The notes: generated by a model from the sequence alone, not told the origin. 64,000 nt of DNA from Anaerococcus ihuae (GCF_928368155.1 NZ_CAKMRU010000001.1:1-64000), one strand, 5' to 3'. Positions 24,861-34,058 are shown, counted from the stretch's first letter. Made by a program: numbers and translations.

Positions 24861-25450
24861 GAAGCTTTTTTATAGAAGGTTATAATTTTGATACAAAAAC
24901 TTATGATAATAAGGAAAACACACTTTTGTTGGTAATTGATTTGCAAGAAAAATTGATGCCAGCAATTTATGAATCTGAAAAAATAATTAAAAATTCCAAA
25001 ACACTTTTAAAAGTTTTTGAAATGTACGGAATTAAAAAAATTGCAACAGAACAATATCCAAAAGGACTTGGTCAAAGTGTAAGTGAAATAAAAGAAAATC
25101 TTGATGATGAATATATTTTTTCAAAAACTAGCTTTGATGCAATAACAGATGAAGTTTCTTCATATTTAAAAGAAAATAAAATTACAAATGTAATAATAAC
25201 AGGAGCAGAAACTCATATCTGTGTTTATCAAACAGTAAGAAGACTATTATTTGAAGGCTACAAAGTTTTTGTGGTTGAAGATGCAGTTTCAAGTTTTAAT
25301 GAAAAGCAAAAACTCTTGGGCCTAAAAGCCATATCAGATATGGGAGCAAGCCTTGTTAATACAGAAATGTTAATGTTTGATTTGGCAAGTGATGCAAAGG
25401 ATGAAAATTTTAAAGAAATTTCTAAAATGGTAAAAAATTTAAGAAAATAA
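24845..25450 (+). CDS. Isochorismatase-family cysteine hydrolase
   Basis: Cysteine hydrolase of the isochorismatase-like fold (201 residues). The triad appears as Asp in LLLVIDLQEKL, Lys in YIFSKTSFDAI and Cys in AETHICVYQTV. The first 20 residues are an extension before the domain. Likely substrates are amides such as nicotinamide-like compounds or isochorismate-like ethers; sequence alone does not decide. It begins inside the end of the radical SAM gene. A terminator hairpin lies just downstream but has been split by repeat element B. Confidence 0.88.
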   Translation: MEREIGSFFIEGYNFDTKTYDNKENTLLLVIDLQEKLMPAIYESEKIIKNSKTLLKVFEMYGIKKIATEQYPKGLGQSVSEIKENLDDEYIFSKTSFDAITDEVSSYLKENKITNVIITGAETHICVYQTVRRLLFEGYKVFVVEDAVSSFNEKQKLLGLKAISDMGASLVNTEMLMFDLASDAKDENFKEISKMVKNLRK

Positions 25451-25455
25451 TTTAG

Positions 25456-25469
25456 CCTTCTTATGAAGG
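25456..25469 (+). terminator. Terminator hairpin arm-loop-arm, left copy flanking element B
   Basis: CCTTCTTATGAAGG forms a short stem with loop TTAT. It is not followed by a T tract here, and its near copy with the T tract lies beyond element B at 25728. Confidence 0.55.
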
Positions 25470-25727
25470 GTCAGACTGTTGACGAACTAAAATTTTTCCA
25501 TTTCGACCGAGTGCAACGAGCGGAGAAATCTCATGAGATCTCTCCATGCGTTCGTTTCACTCACACTAAAACACGTTTGCTTAGCAAACTTCTTCGTGCT
25601 TTCGCACTTAGTTTTAGGGATGATTGTGCCAAATCAGGGCACAATCATCTAGTCGAGATGGTACGTAGCGTAATTTTTATTTTAAAATAAAATATTATCT
25701 ACATTCATACTTTGTCAACAGTCTGAA
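25470..25727 (-). mobile_element. Palindromic MITE-like repeat, copy B (with extra internal block)
   Basis: About 258 bp with inverted ends GTCAGACTGTTGAC and GTCAACAGTCTGA. Read on the minus strand it aligns with element A: GACAAAGT, AAAATAAAAATTACGCTAC, CCATCTCGACTA, GTGAGTGAAACGAACGCA, GAGAGATCTCATGAGATTTC and GTCGAAATGG. Between CTCGACTA and GTGAGTG it holds about 85 extra bases made of two palindromes, GATGATTGTGCC/GGCACAATCATC and a CTAAAAC/GTTTTAG pair. No coding capacity is credible. Confidence 0.75.
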
Positions 25728-25752
25728 CCTTTTTTATGAAGGCTATTTTTGT
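25728..25752 (+). terminator. Terminator hairpin, right copy flanking element B
   Basis: CCTTTTTTATGAAGGCTATTTTT restores the T tract missing after the left copy. The upstream isochorismatase-like transcript would now extend through element B before stopping here. Confidence 0.5.
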
Positions 25753-26043
25753 GATTATTTTTATATTTTTTTATAATAAATAATTTCTAAATAATCCTTG
25801 ATAAATTTTATTTTTTGTCCTATTATATACTGATACAAGCATGGAATATTTTGTATAAATATTGTCGAAAAAATTATATAAATTTCCAATAAGTTTACAA
25901 AAAATATTTTATATAATTTAATTAATAAAACCAAGTAATTTGCTTGTATTTGCTTGTAATTATAATAAAATAAATAGTGTAGGATTAAAAATCCTTTTAA
26001 TTTTAAATGAAAATAATTTTTTATATATAGGAAAGGAAAATGT
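25753..26043. other. Intergenic region ahead of the dehydratase activase
   Basis: Very AT-rich. The 10-mer TTTGCTTGTA occurs twice in exact tandem (25939-25958), immediately followed by TATAAT (25961-25966), a possible -10 box with an operator one helical turn long. Nothing else is clear. Confidence 0.35.
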
Positions 26044-29000
26044 ATGAATTTACATATGGGACTTGATGTCGGATCAACGACTGTTAAGATTGTTATTACT
26101 GATGATAATTTTAATACTCTTTATTCAGTTTACAGACGACATAAATCAGATGTAAAACAAACAGTTACAAATGTTTTGATGGAAGCCTATGACAGGTTTA
26201 AAGATGATTATCTTACAGTAAATGTTACAGGTTCTGGTGGAATGTTTGTTGAAAAATATTTGGGAATTAATTTTGTTCAAGAAGTTATTGCTGAAACAAA
26301 AGCTATAAAAAAATTTATTCCTCAAACTGACGTGGTAATTGAACTTGGTGGTGAGGATTCAAAAATCACCTATCTCAAGGGTTCTGTTGAGCAAAGAATG
26401 AATTCAATTTGTGCTGGTGGAACTGGTGCTTTTATTGATCAAATGGCAGCTCTTCTTGATACTGATGCGCAAGGTTTAAATGAATTAAGTAAAAATTATA
26501 AAAAAATTTATCCGATTGCAAGTCGTTGTGGGGTTTTTGCAAAAACTGATATCCAAGCTCTTATGAACCAAGGAGCAAGCAGAGAAGATATAGCAATTTC
26601 TGTTTTTCAATCAGTTGTAAATCAAACAATTTCAAACCTTGCTTGTGGAAGACCAATAAAGGGAAATGTAACCTTCTTGGGAGGTCCTCTTCATTTTTTA
26701 AAAGCTTTGAGAGATAGGTTTATTGAAACTTTGGGTGAGGAAGAAAATAATTTTTATATTCCAGAAGACGCAGAGCTTTATGTGGCAAAGGGTGCTGCAA
26801 TTTTATCTCAAAATGAAGAAAAAATTTCCTATAAATCACTTATAAAATCTTTGAAAGAAGATAAAAAAGTTGATATTGAAATGACCAAAAAAATGGAAAG
26901 ACTTTTTGAAGATGAAAAAGACTACCAAGAATTTAAACAAAGACACAAGACTAATCTTGTAAAATATAAAAATATTGAAGATTATGAGGGAGAAATTTTT
27001 CTAGGAATTGATGCAGGATCAACCACCTCAAAAATTGTCTTAATCAGCAAAGAAAATGAAATTTTACACCAAGATTATAGGATGAATTTGGGAAGACCTC
27101 TTGAGGTTGTAATTTCTATGCTAAAAAATGCTTACAAAAAAATTCCAGAAAATGCCCAAATAGTTTCATCAGGAATTTGTGGATACGGGGAAGAATTTAT
27201 TAGAAATGCCCTTCATATCGACAACGGCGAAGTTGAAACCATAGCTCATTATTCTGCAGCCAAATTTTTTGATCCAGATGTAGATTTTATCTTGGATATT
27301 GGTGGTCAAGATATGAAAGCTATGCATATTCGCGATGGAATTATAGATTCAATCCAATTAAACGAATCTTGTTCATCAGGTTGTGGATCATTTTTATCAA
27401 CTTTTGCAGCAAGCGTTGGTCTTTCTGTAGAAGAATTTCAACAAAAAGCCCTTTTTGCAAAAGAACCTGCAGATTTGGGTTCAAGATGCACAGTTTTTAT
27501 GAATTCAAAGGTAAAGCAAGCCCAAAAAGAAGGGTCAGATGTTTCTGATATAGCGGCAGGACTTTGTTATTCTGTAATAAAAAATGCCATCCAAAAAGTT
27601 ATAAAAGTCCGTGATCCAAAATCTCTTGGAAAAAATATAGTTGTCCAAGGTGGAACTTTTTATGGAGATGCAATTTTAAGAGCTTTTGAAAAATTATCAT
27701 CAAGGGATGTAACAAGACCTGAAATTTCAGGCCTTATGGGAGCTATGGGTATGGCTTTGATTTCCAAAGAAAAATCAACAGGCCACTCCAGAATTTTATC
27801 AGAAAGTGAAATAGATAATTTTACCTACACCCAAAAATCTGCAAGGTGTGGAAGATGTACAAATAATTGTTCCCTACAAATAAATATTTTCCCAGACGGA
27901 TCAAGATTTATAACAGGAAATAGGTGTGAAAGAGGAGCTGGAGTAAAACAAGAAGAAACTTTGGCAGACCTTAATATGTACAAATTTAAAAATAAACTTT
28001 TGTTTGATAGGAAGACTTTGGGAGAAAAAAATATTTTCGGAAAAGTTGGACTACCAAGAGTTTTAAATATGTACGAAGATTATCCTTTCTGGCATGAATT
28101 TTTCACATCCTTAGGTTTTGATGTTATTTTATCGGATGAATCAAACAGAAAAATTTATGAAAAAGGGATTGCAACAATCTCATCAGAAACTGCTTGCTAT
28201 CCTGCAAAAATTGCCCATGGACATATAGAAAATTTGCTAGAAAAAGACATAGATATTTTATTTTATCCAGCAATTTTTTATGAGTACAAGCAATTTGATA
28301 GGGCACAAAACCACATGAATTGCCCAGTAGTTTCAGGTTATCCTGATGTAATAGAAAATAATGTTGATGGATTAAAAAATATAAAATATATGGCCCCATA
28401 TCTTTCATTTGAATCTGAAAAAATAATTGCAGATAGGCTGGTTGAAATATTTGAAGGATATGAACATGATGGATTTGTTTTAAAGAAAAATCAAATAATA
28501 AATGCAGTAAAAAATGCTTGGCAAAAACAAGCCGACTACCATGAAGATATAAGAAAAAAAGGTAGGGAAATTTTAGAATATGTTCATGTGAACAAGGAAA
28601 AGGCCATAGTTCTTGCAGGTCGTCCTTACCATATCGATCCAGAAATAAATCATGGGATTCCAGAATTAATTGAGTCAATGAGAATTCCAGTTTTATCAGA
28701 AGATTCTATAGCTTATTCAACTGAAGATTTGGAAAATAAGACAAGAGTTTTGGACCAATGGTCATATCATGCAAGATTATATAGGGCGGCGGAATTTGTA
28801 GGAAAAGATCCTTGTCTTCAATTAGTTCAATTAAATTCATTTGGTTGTGGTCTTGATGCTGTTACAACCGATCAAGTTCAAGATATATTAGAAGCAAATG
28901 GGAAAATTTATACCCTATTAAAAATTGATGAAGTGTCAAATCTTGGAGCAGTAAAAATTAGGATTAGATCTTTAGTTCAAGCCCTTGACCAACAAGAAAA

Positions 29001-30303
29001 CGAAAATATTCATTTGAAAAAAAGAAAAGATAAACTTTCCTACGAAAACCACGAATTTACAAAAGAAATGAAAGATGATGGATATACAATCCTTGCTCCT
29101 CAAATGGCAAGAGAGCATTTTCAAATTATGGAAAGTTTATTAAAAGGATCTGGCTATAATATAGAATTTTTGGATAAGGTTGATGAAAAAGTAATAGATA
29201 ATGGTCTAAAATATGTAAATAATGATTCATGTTATCCATCAATTACAGTAGTTGGTCAACTTATGGAGGCGGTAAATTCTGGAAGATATGATCCAAATAA
29301 ATTAGCCCTTCTCATGACCCAAACAGGAGGAGCATGTCGAGCTTCAAATTATGTAGGATATATTAGAAAAGCCTTGAAAGATGCAGGATATCCACAAATT
29401 CCAGTAATAGCACTTTCAGCCCAAGGAATAGAATCCCACTCAGGTTTTGACCTTAGAAAAATTTCCACAATTCCAATGGTAATAAATTTATTAAGGTCAA
29501 TTTTGTTGGGAGATTTAATAAATAGGGTGGCAAATGCAACAAGACCTTACGAAAAAAATGAGGGCGAAGTTAATAAATTAAAAGAAAAATGGATAGGAAT
29601 TTGTTGTGAAAATATTTATGATATGAGCTCAAAAACCTACAAAAATATAATCAGACAAATTGTAGAAGAATTTGATAAGGTTGAAGTTTTAGATATCAAA
29701 AAACCAAAAGCGGGAATTGTTGGAGAAATTCTTGTAAAATATTTACAAGAAGCAAACAACCACCTCCAAGATACACTAGAAGCTGAAGGAGCTGAAGTAA
29801 TAGTTCCAGATTTGACAGATTTTCTCATGTATTGTTTGGCAAATACGGAGCTTAAAAAAGAACTTTATGGCAAAAGTCCAATCAAGGCATTTTTTGGAAA
29901 AGCTGCAATAAACACAATAGAAGTTTACAGAAAACCAATTAGAAAGGCCCTAAAAAATTCAAAAAGATTTTCTGAGCCGATTTATATAAATGATGTAAAG
30001 ACTTTTGCAAGAGAAGTTACAAGTCTTGGAAATCAAGCTGGAGAAGGATGGCTTCTTGCAGGAGAAATGGTAGAATTAATCCACCAAGATGCACCAAATA
30101 TAGTTTGCATCCAACCATTTGGCTGCCTTCCAAATCACATAACCGGCAAGGGAGTAATGAAAAAAATCAGAGAAATTTATCCACAAGCAAATATAGTAGC
30201 AATCGACTACGACCCAGGTGCAAGCGAGGTAAACCAAATCAATAGGGTAAAACTCATGATGAGTCAAGCAAGAGAAAACTTGAAAGAAAATGTAAAAGCA
30301 TAA
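26044..30303 (+). CDS. 2-hydroxyacyl-CoA dehydratase activase-like protein, fused (BcrA/BadF + DUF2229 + HgdB-like)
   Basis: A 1419-residue fusion. Two ASKHA-type activase modules are visible: MGLDVGSTTVKIVI with CAGGTGAFIDQ (residues 1-280), and LGIDAGSTTSKIVL with CSSGCGSFLSTF (about 315-580). A Cys-rich joint (CGRCTNNCSLQ) leads to a DUF2229 region (about 640-1000) and a C-terminal region with NDSCYPSITVVGQL, TGGACRASNYVGYI and CIQPFGCLPNH that resembles dehydratase subunits. Single-module activases use ATP to inject an electron into 2-hydroxyacyl-CoA dehydratases through a 4Fe-4S cluster bound by such cysteines. The substrate of the fused type is unknown. Confidence 0.9.
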   Translation: MNLHMGLDVGSTTVKIVITDDNFNTLYSVYRRHKSDVKQTVTNVLMEAYDRFKDDYLTVNVTGSGGMFVEKYLGINFVQEVIAETKAIKKFIPQTDVVIELGGEDSKITYLKGSVEQRMNSICAGGTGAFIDQMAALLDTDAQGLNELSKNYKKIYPIASRCGVFAKTDIQALMNQGASREDIAISVFQSVVNQTISNLACGRPIKGNVTFLGGPLHFLKALRDRFIETLGEEENNFYIPEDAELYVAKGAAILSQNEEKISYKSLIKSLKEDKKVDIEMTKKMERLFEDEKDYQEFKQRHKTNLVKYKNIEDYEGEIFLGIDAGSTTSKIVLISKENEILHQDYRMNLGRPLEVVISMLKNAYKKIPENAQIVSSGICGYGEEFIRNALHIDNGEVETIAHYSAAKFFDPDVDFILDIGGQDMKAMHIRDGIIDSIQLNESCSSGCGSFLSTFAASVGLSVEEFQQKALFAKEPADLGSRCTVFMNSKVKQAQKEGSDVSDIAAGLCYSVIKNAIQKVIKVRDPKSLGKNIVVQGGTFYGDAILRAFEKLSSRDVTRPEISGLMGAMGMALISKEKSTGHSRILSESEIDNFTYTQKSARCGRCTNNCSLQINIFPDGSRFITGNRCERGAGVKQEETLADLNMYKFKNKLLFDRKTLGEKNIFGKVGLPRVLNMYEDYPFWHEFFTSLGFDVILSDESNRKIYEKGIATISSETACYPAKIAHGHIENLLEKDIDILFYPAIFYEYKQFDRAQNHMNCPVVSGYPDVIENNVDGLKNIKYMAPYLSFESEKIIADRLVEIFEGYEHDGFVLKKNQIINAVKNAWQKQADYHEDIRKKGREILEYVHVNKEKAIVLAGRPYHIDPEINHGIPELIESMRIPVLSEDSIAYSTEDLENKTRVLDQWSYHARLYRAAEFVGKDPCLQLVQLNSFGCGLDAVTTDQVQDILEANGKIYTLLKIDEVSNLGAVKIRIRSLVQALDQQENENIHLKKRKDKLSYENHEFTKEMKDDGYTILAPQMAREHFQIMESLLKGSGYNIEFLDKVDEKVIDNGLKYVNNDSCYPSITVVGQLMEAVNSGRYDPNKLALLMTQTGGACRASNYVGYIRKALKDAGYPQIPVIALSAQGIESHSGFDLRKISTIPMVINLLRSILLGDLINRVANATRPYEKNEGEVNKLKEKWIGICCENIYDMSSKTYKNIIRQIVEEFDKVEVLDIKKPKAGIVGEILVKYLQEANNHLQDTLEAEGAEVIVPDLTDFLMYCLANTELKKELYGKSPIKAFFGKAAINTIEVYRKPIRKALKNSKRFSEPIYINDVKTFAREVTSLGNQAGEGWLLAGEMVELIHQDAPNIVCIQPFGCLPNHITGKGVMKKIREIYPQANIVAIDYDPGASEVNQINRVKLMMSQARENLKENVKA

Positions 30304-30333
30304 AAAAATCTAGCATTTTGCTAGATTTTTTTT
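30304..30333. terminator. Bidirectional terminator between convergent genes
   Basis: AAAAATCTAGCA and TGCTAGATTTTTTTT around loop TTT. A-rich and T-rich flanks allow use by the activase gene (plus) and the phosphodiesterase gene (minus), whose stop lies within it. Confidence 0.85.
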
Positions 30334-31028
30334 ACAAATTTTTCGACATGATTTGTGATAATTCCATTAGGATTTAAAATTTCTAATTTTTCATGGTCTT
30401 CTTTTTTATTTGAAAACCAAATATTTGTCAAAACTCCCATATTTTTTAATTCTTTTATTTCCTCTGGACTTACTGCTGTATTTTTTGGGTGATAAAATTG
30501 TAAATTTAAGTCCTTGCAAAGACTTTTTATATTATCAAGCTTTTTGCTAGTCAAAAGAGCTAGGGGGATTTTTGTATCAATTTCTCTTATTTTTTTCAGT
30601 GAATTTAAATTAAATGAAGAAATAAATACCTTATCAACCAAACCGTATCCATAAATTTTTCCCATCAAAAGTTTTTCTATATTTGGATATTCTATTACAT
30701 TTGTTTTGATTTCTATATTTGTCAAAATATCCTTGTCCTTAAAATAAGAAAAATATTCGTCAATATCAGAAATTTTTATATTTTCAAAATCCTTATTGTA
30801 AGAAAAAGAATATTTTTGTAATTCTTCAAGGCTGTGGTCTTTTATAAATCCTTGACCGTCACTGGTTCTATCGATTTTTTCGTCATGAATTATAATCAAT
30901 TCTTGTTTTTTTGATAAATGAACATCAAGTTCAATTGCATAAACTCCCATCTCATATGCTTTTTTAAAAGCAAGCATGGTATTTTCTGGATAAAGGGAAG
31001 AAAAGCCCCTATGTGCAATAATTTTCAT
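30321..31028 (-). CDS. Glycerophosphodiester phosphodiesterase
   Basis: Cytosolic GDPD-family enzyme (235 residues) that hydrolyses glycerophosphodiesters to glycerol 3-phosphate and an alcohol. The catalytic His and metal ligands are in IAHRGFSSLYPENT, IELDVHLSKKQ and IIHDEKIDRTSDGQG; IEIKTN is also typical. No signal peptide is present, so it resembles UgpQ rather than the secreted GlpQ. AGGAGG precedes the ATG at 31028. It is monocistronic. Confidence 0.93.
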   Translation of the reverse strand: MKIIAHRGFSSLYPENTMLAFKKAYEMGVYAIELDVHLSKKQELIIIHDEKIDRTSDGQGFIKDHSLEELQKYSFSYNKDFENIKISDIDEYFSYFKDKDILTNIEIKTNVIEYPNIEKLLMGKIYGYGLVDKVFISSFNLNSLKKIREIDTKIPLALLTSKKLDNIKSLCKDLNLQFYHPKNTAVSPEEIKELKNMGVLTNIWFSNKKEDHEKLEILNPNGIITNHVEKFVKKI

Positions 31029-31115
31029 AAAACCTCCTTTTTATTTATACCCATAATAAGTTTTAAAGAAAAATTTGACATAAATTTAATAATTTAGTAT
31101 TATATTAAGGTACTC

Positions 31116-31205
31116 GCAGGATTGGCGGAATTGGCAGACGCGCAAGACTAAGGATCTTGTGTCCGATTTTAGGACGTGGAAGTTCAAGTCTTCTATCCTG
31201 CACCA
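31116..31205 (+). tRNA. tRNA-Leu, anticodon AAG
   Basis: A class II tRNA of 90 bases including an encoded CCA. The acceptor GCAGGAT pairs with ATCCTGC, with discriminator A. The anticodon stem CAAGA/TCTTG closes the loop CTAAGGA, giving anticodon AAG at 31150-31152 (decoding CUU). The long variable arm TGTCC...GGACG and the T arm with TTCAAGT are present. Most bacteria use GAG for this codon box, so A34 is notable. Confidence 0.96.
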
Positions 31206-31227
31206 TATAAAAATTATACAAAAATAT

Positions 31228-31269
31228 AAAAGGATATTTGCTAAAATAAGCGAATATCCTTTTATTTTT
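31228..31269 (+). terminator. Terminator after tRNA-Leu
   Basis: AAAAGGATATT pairs with AATATCCTTTT around a 14-base loop, followed by ATTTTTA. Confidence 0.8.
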
Positions 31270-31397
31270 ATTAAATTGCTTGGACAAAAAAGGATATAAA
31301 ATGATTTTAAAAACGTCTTTGTAGTTTTTTATAGTTAGTTTATAAAAATATAAGATTTAAGTATGAAATATTTAAAAAAAATTTTTTGATAATTTAC

Positions 31398-31440
31398 AAA
31401 TACCCTCTCTACTTATAAAAATAGTAAGAGGGTATTTTTT
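31398..31440 (+). terminator. Orphan intrinsic terminator
   Basis: AAATACCCTCT and AGAGGGTATTT form an 11-bp stem followed by a T tract. No gene ends here: the tRNA already has its own terminator and the next gene starts 215 bases later. It may end a small RNA transcribed from 31270-31400 or act as an attenuator. The rest of the gap 31270-31654 is AT-rich with no other clear feature. Confidence 0.6.
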
Positions 31441-31654
31441 ATTGAAAAAAATTTATCTTCCTATAAAATAAAATCTTTTTTCAAAAAATATTTTTCTCTA
31501 TTTTATTTGATTCCATCAAAAAATTAATTTATAATATTAAACCTAGTTATAACTTCTACATTAATGTAGACATATATAGATTTTAATAAAAAAATATATT
31601 AATATATACTAATGTTAAAGAAGATAACATTTTCATTGATTGTGAGGTGAAATT

Positions 31655-33640
31655 GTGAATAGTAGGCAAATTATGATTCTACAAACTGTTAGGTTAAATG
31701 ATGAATTTATTACTGCTAAGAGTTTGTCAGAAATGTTTGGAGTTTCTACTAAAACTATTTATAAAGATATTGACAAAATAAATGAATACTTCAAGGAGTA
31801 TGGCATTGAAATTGAAAAATTTCCTCGAAAAGGAATTAGGATTGATGACAAATTTAAATCTAAAAAAATTGATTTGATTTTATCAGATATTGATAGTAAA
31901 AAAAGTTTGGACAATCAGTCAATTGAATATAGACAGGATTATTTATTTAAAGAAATTTTACTAAAGAGAAAAAAGTTAAATATTGATGTTTATGAAGATA
32001 ATACATTTATAAGTGAGGGATCTGCTAGAAGAGATATTAAAAAATTGGAAAAAGAGATTTCTTCAAAAAAATTACTTTTAATAAATGAGAAGGGCAGATA
32101 TTTTGTAAGTGGTGATGAGTCAAGGATAAGAAAGGTTATTAAAGAATACTTATCCTCATTAATTGATGACTCAAATTTCGAAGATATCAAAACCTTGTCT
32201 AGATTTTTTTGTAAGGAAACTATATTAAATTGTAAAAATATTATAAAGGAACTGGGCAAAAAATATGATTATGACCTTAGTAAAAGATATTTTAATACTC
32301 TTTTGATAGATTTACTGGTTCAAATAAACATGATTGAATTAGGTTTTATTTTAAATGATTATAAAGCTAGCATAAAATTTGATATTAATCATTTTGAGGC
32401 TTATTTTTATGCTAGAGAAATTTTAAGTAAAATATTAGGTTCGAAAAAAGAAATCCCTAGTCAAGAAATTGAGGCCTTATCCTACACCTTGCTTGCTTCT
32501 GGATTTAAAATCAATAATGCTGGTTATAATTTGAGATTGGATAATAGTGTAAGTAATTTTATTAAAAAAGTGTCAAACATTTTGGATATTGATCTTACTC
32601 ATGATGAACATTTAAAAGATATGTTGATAAGCCACATTGGTCCTATGATTTTTAGATTGCAAAAATCTATTTCAGTTAATAACCCAGTAGCTGAGGAAGT
32701 AAAAAAACAATATAGCGTATTGTATAATGTTGTTTGGCTTTCAGTAAGGGAACTGACTGAAGAATTTAATATAAAAATGACAGCTGATGAGGCGGCTTTT
32801 TTGGCGATTCATTTTCAAATTGCTGTAGAAAAAGTTCATAAATCTTTAAATATTTTAGTAATATGCCCACATGGAATTGCTACTTCTGAACTTATTGTTA
32901 GTAAATTAAAAAGGATAATTTTAGATACTGATAAGGTAATAAAAGTTGATTTTGATGATTTAGATAAAATAGACTTAAATAATATTGATTTTATTGTATC
33001 TTCTGTAAAATTACCCAACATGAAAGTACCAGTGTTTGAGGTTAGTCCAGTAATAACTGAACAAGAAATGAAAGAAATTGGTTTATTTTATAATAATAAT
33101 TTAGATAAGAATAGGTTATTAAAATCTAGTGAAAAAAGTGAAACTAACAATAACTTAATTAGAGAGTTGTTAGATGAAAATATATTGTTGAAATCTAAAG
33201 CTAAGAACAAAGATGAAATTTTCGAAGAAATTTTAAAAATTTCAAATGAATTAAACAGAAAAAACAATTTATTTTTAGATTCAATAATAAAAAGAGAGAA
33301 TATGGGGAGCACTAGTGTTTATACAGGAATTTCAATTCCCCACTGTGACCCCAAATATGTAAACAGATCTCAACTTGGAATTATAACTTTGGATAAGCCA
33401 ATAAAGTGGGGGAAAAATTTAGTTAAGATTGTACTTTTAATTGCTATAACAGATGAAGATATTGATAGTACAAAGGATATTTTGATAAATATTTATAGAA
33501 AAATAGAAAATAAAAATTTTATAGATGAGCTATGGAAGTCAAAAACGAAAGATGAATTGGTTTCAACACTAATAAATTGGAGGGATGATTATGATAGAAA
33601 AGAAAATCATAAAATTAAAAGTAAAAAATTTAAAAGATAG
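31655..33640 (+). CDS. PTS-regulated transcriptional activator (HTH-PRD-EIIB-EIIA type)
   Basis: DNA-binding regulator of the MtlR/LicR type, 661 residues. In order it shows HTH_11 (about 5-60, ITAKSLSEMFGVSTKTIYKDI), a second helical region, and two PRD domains (about 190-400). The second PRD carries VSHIGPMIFR-like ISHIGPMIFRLQK and AAFLAIHFQIA. An EIIB-like segment follows (LNILVICPHGIATSELIVSKL), then a C-terminal EIIA-2 domain with IPHCDPKYV. Phosphorylation by HPr and the cognate EIIB would set its activity. The start is GTG 31655 with GAGGTG upstream. It heads the PTS operon and presumably activates it. Confidence 0.9.
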   Translation: MNSRQIMILQTVRLNDEFITAKSLSEMFGVSTKTIYKDIDKINEYFKEYGIEIEKFPRKGIRIDDKFKSKKIDLILSDIDSKKSLDNQSIEYRQDYLFKEILLKRKKLNIDVYEDNTFISEGSARRDIKKLEKEISSKKLLLINEKGRYFVSGDESRIRKVIKEYLSSLIDDSNFEDIKTLSRFFCKETILNCKNIIKELGKKYDYDLSKRYFNTLLIDLLVQINMIELGFILNDYKASIKFDINHFEAYFYAREILSKILGSKKEIPSQEIEALSYTLLASGFKINNAGYNLRLDNSVSNFIKKVSNILDIDLTHDEHLKDMLISHIGPMIFRLQKSISVNNPVAEEVKKQYSVLYNVVWLSVRELTEEFNIKMTADEAAFLAIHFQIAVEKVHKSLNILVICPHGIATSELIVSKLKRIILDTDKVIKVDFDDLDKIDLNNIDFIVSSVKLPNMKVPVFEVSPVITEQEMKEIGLFYNNNLDKNRLLKSSEKSETNNNLIRELLDENILLKSKAKNKDEIFEEILKISNELNRKNNLFLDSIIKRENMGSTSVYTGISIPHCDPKYVNRSQLGIITLDKPIKWGKNLVKIVLLIAITDEDIDSTKDILINIYRKIENKNFIDELWKSKTKDELVSTLINWRDDYDRKENHKIKSKKFKR

Positions 33641-34058
33641 TAAGGATGTGTTAAGTTATCTAGCTGATTGTCTTATAGAAGAGAAAATGGTAAAACCGTC
33701 ATATAAAAATGCAGTTTTAGAACGTGAGAATTCTTATCCTACTGGACTTCAGTTTGACGGTTATGCAATCGCATTGCCCCATACAGATAGTGAACATGTA
33801 ATTAAATCTCAAATTGCAATAATGACATTAGAAAAACCAGTAAAATTTGTTGAGATGGCATCATCTGATAAAGAAATTGATGTAAAAAATATTTTTATGT
33901 TGGCTTTAAAAGATTCCAACCAACACATTAAAATTTTACAAAAAGTAATGGAATTATTACAAGATAAGGAAGATATGAGCAAGATTGAATCATTTGATGA
34001 TTCAAAGGAAAATGTAGAAAAATTAGTAGAAATATTAGAAAAACATGAATTAAATTAA
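33591..34058 (+). CDS. PTS EIIA component, galactitol/fructose type
   Basis: Cytosolic phosphocarrier of the PTS_EIIA_2 family. The phosphorylated His is in IALPHTDSEHV. I use the ATG at 33591, because GGAGGG ends only one base before the earlier ATG at 33585 and is correctly spaced for the second. The gene overlaps the end of the regulator by about 50 bases, which implies translational coupling. EIIC follows after 12 bases. Confidence 0.9.
   Translation: MIEKKIIKLKVKNLKDSKDVLSYLADCLIEEKMVKPSYKNAVLERENSYPTGLQFDGYAIALPHTDSEHVIKSQIAIMTLEKPVKFVEMASSDKEIDVKNIFMLALKDSNQHIKILQKVMELLQDKEDMSKIESFDDSKENVEKLVEILEKHELN

Noticed and set aside
25463-25690. A 75-codon plus-strand reading frame beginning MKGQTVDELKFF
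   Set aside because: It lies almost wholly inside palindromic repeat B, lacks a ribosome binding site and has a composition dictated by the repeat, so it is not a gene.
28124-28678. A 184-codon minus-strand frame opposite the dehydratase activase
   Set aside because: It is a mirror of the coding strand of a clear gene, with no ribosome binding site and a Leu/Phe/His-rich composition typical of antisense frames.
33585-33590. Earlier ATG of the EIIA gene as the start
   Set aside because: The ribosome binding site GGAGGG touches that ATG; the second ATG at 33591 has proper spacing.
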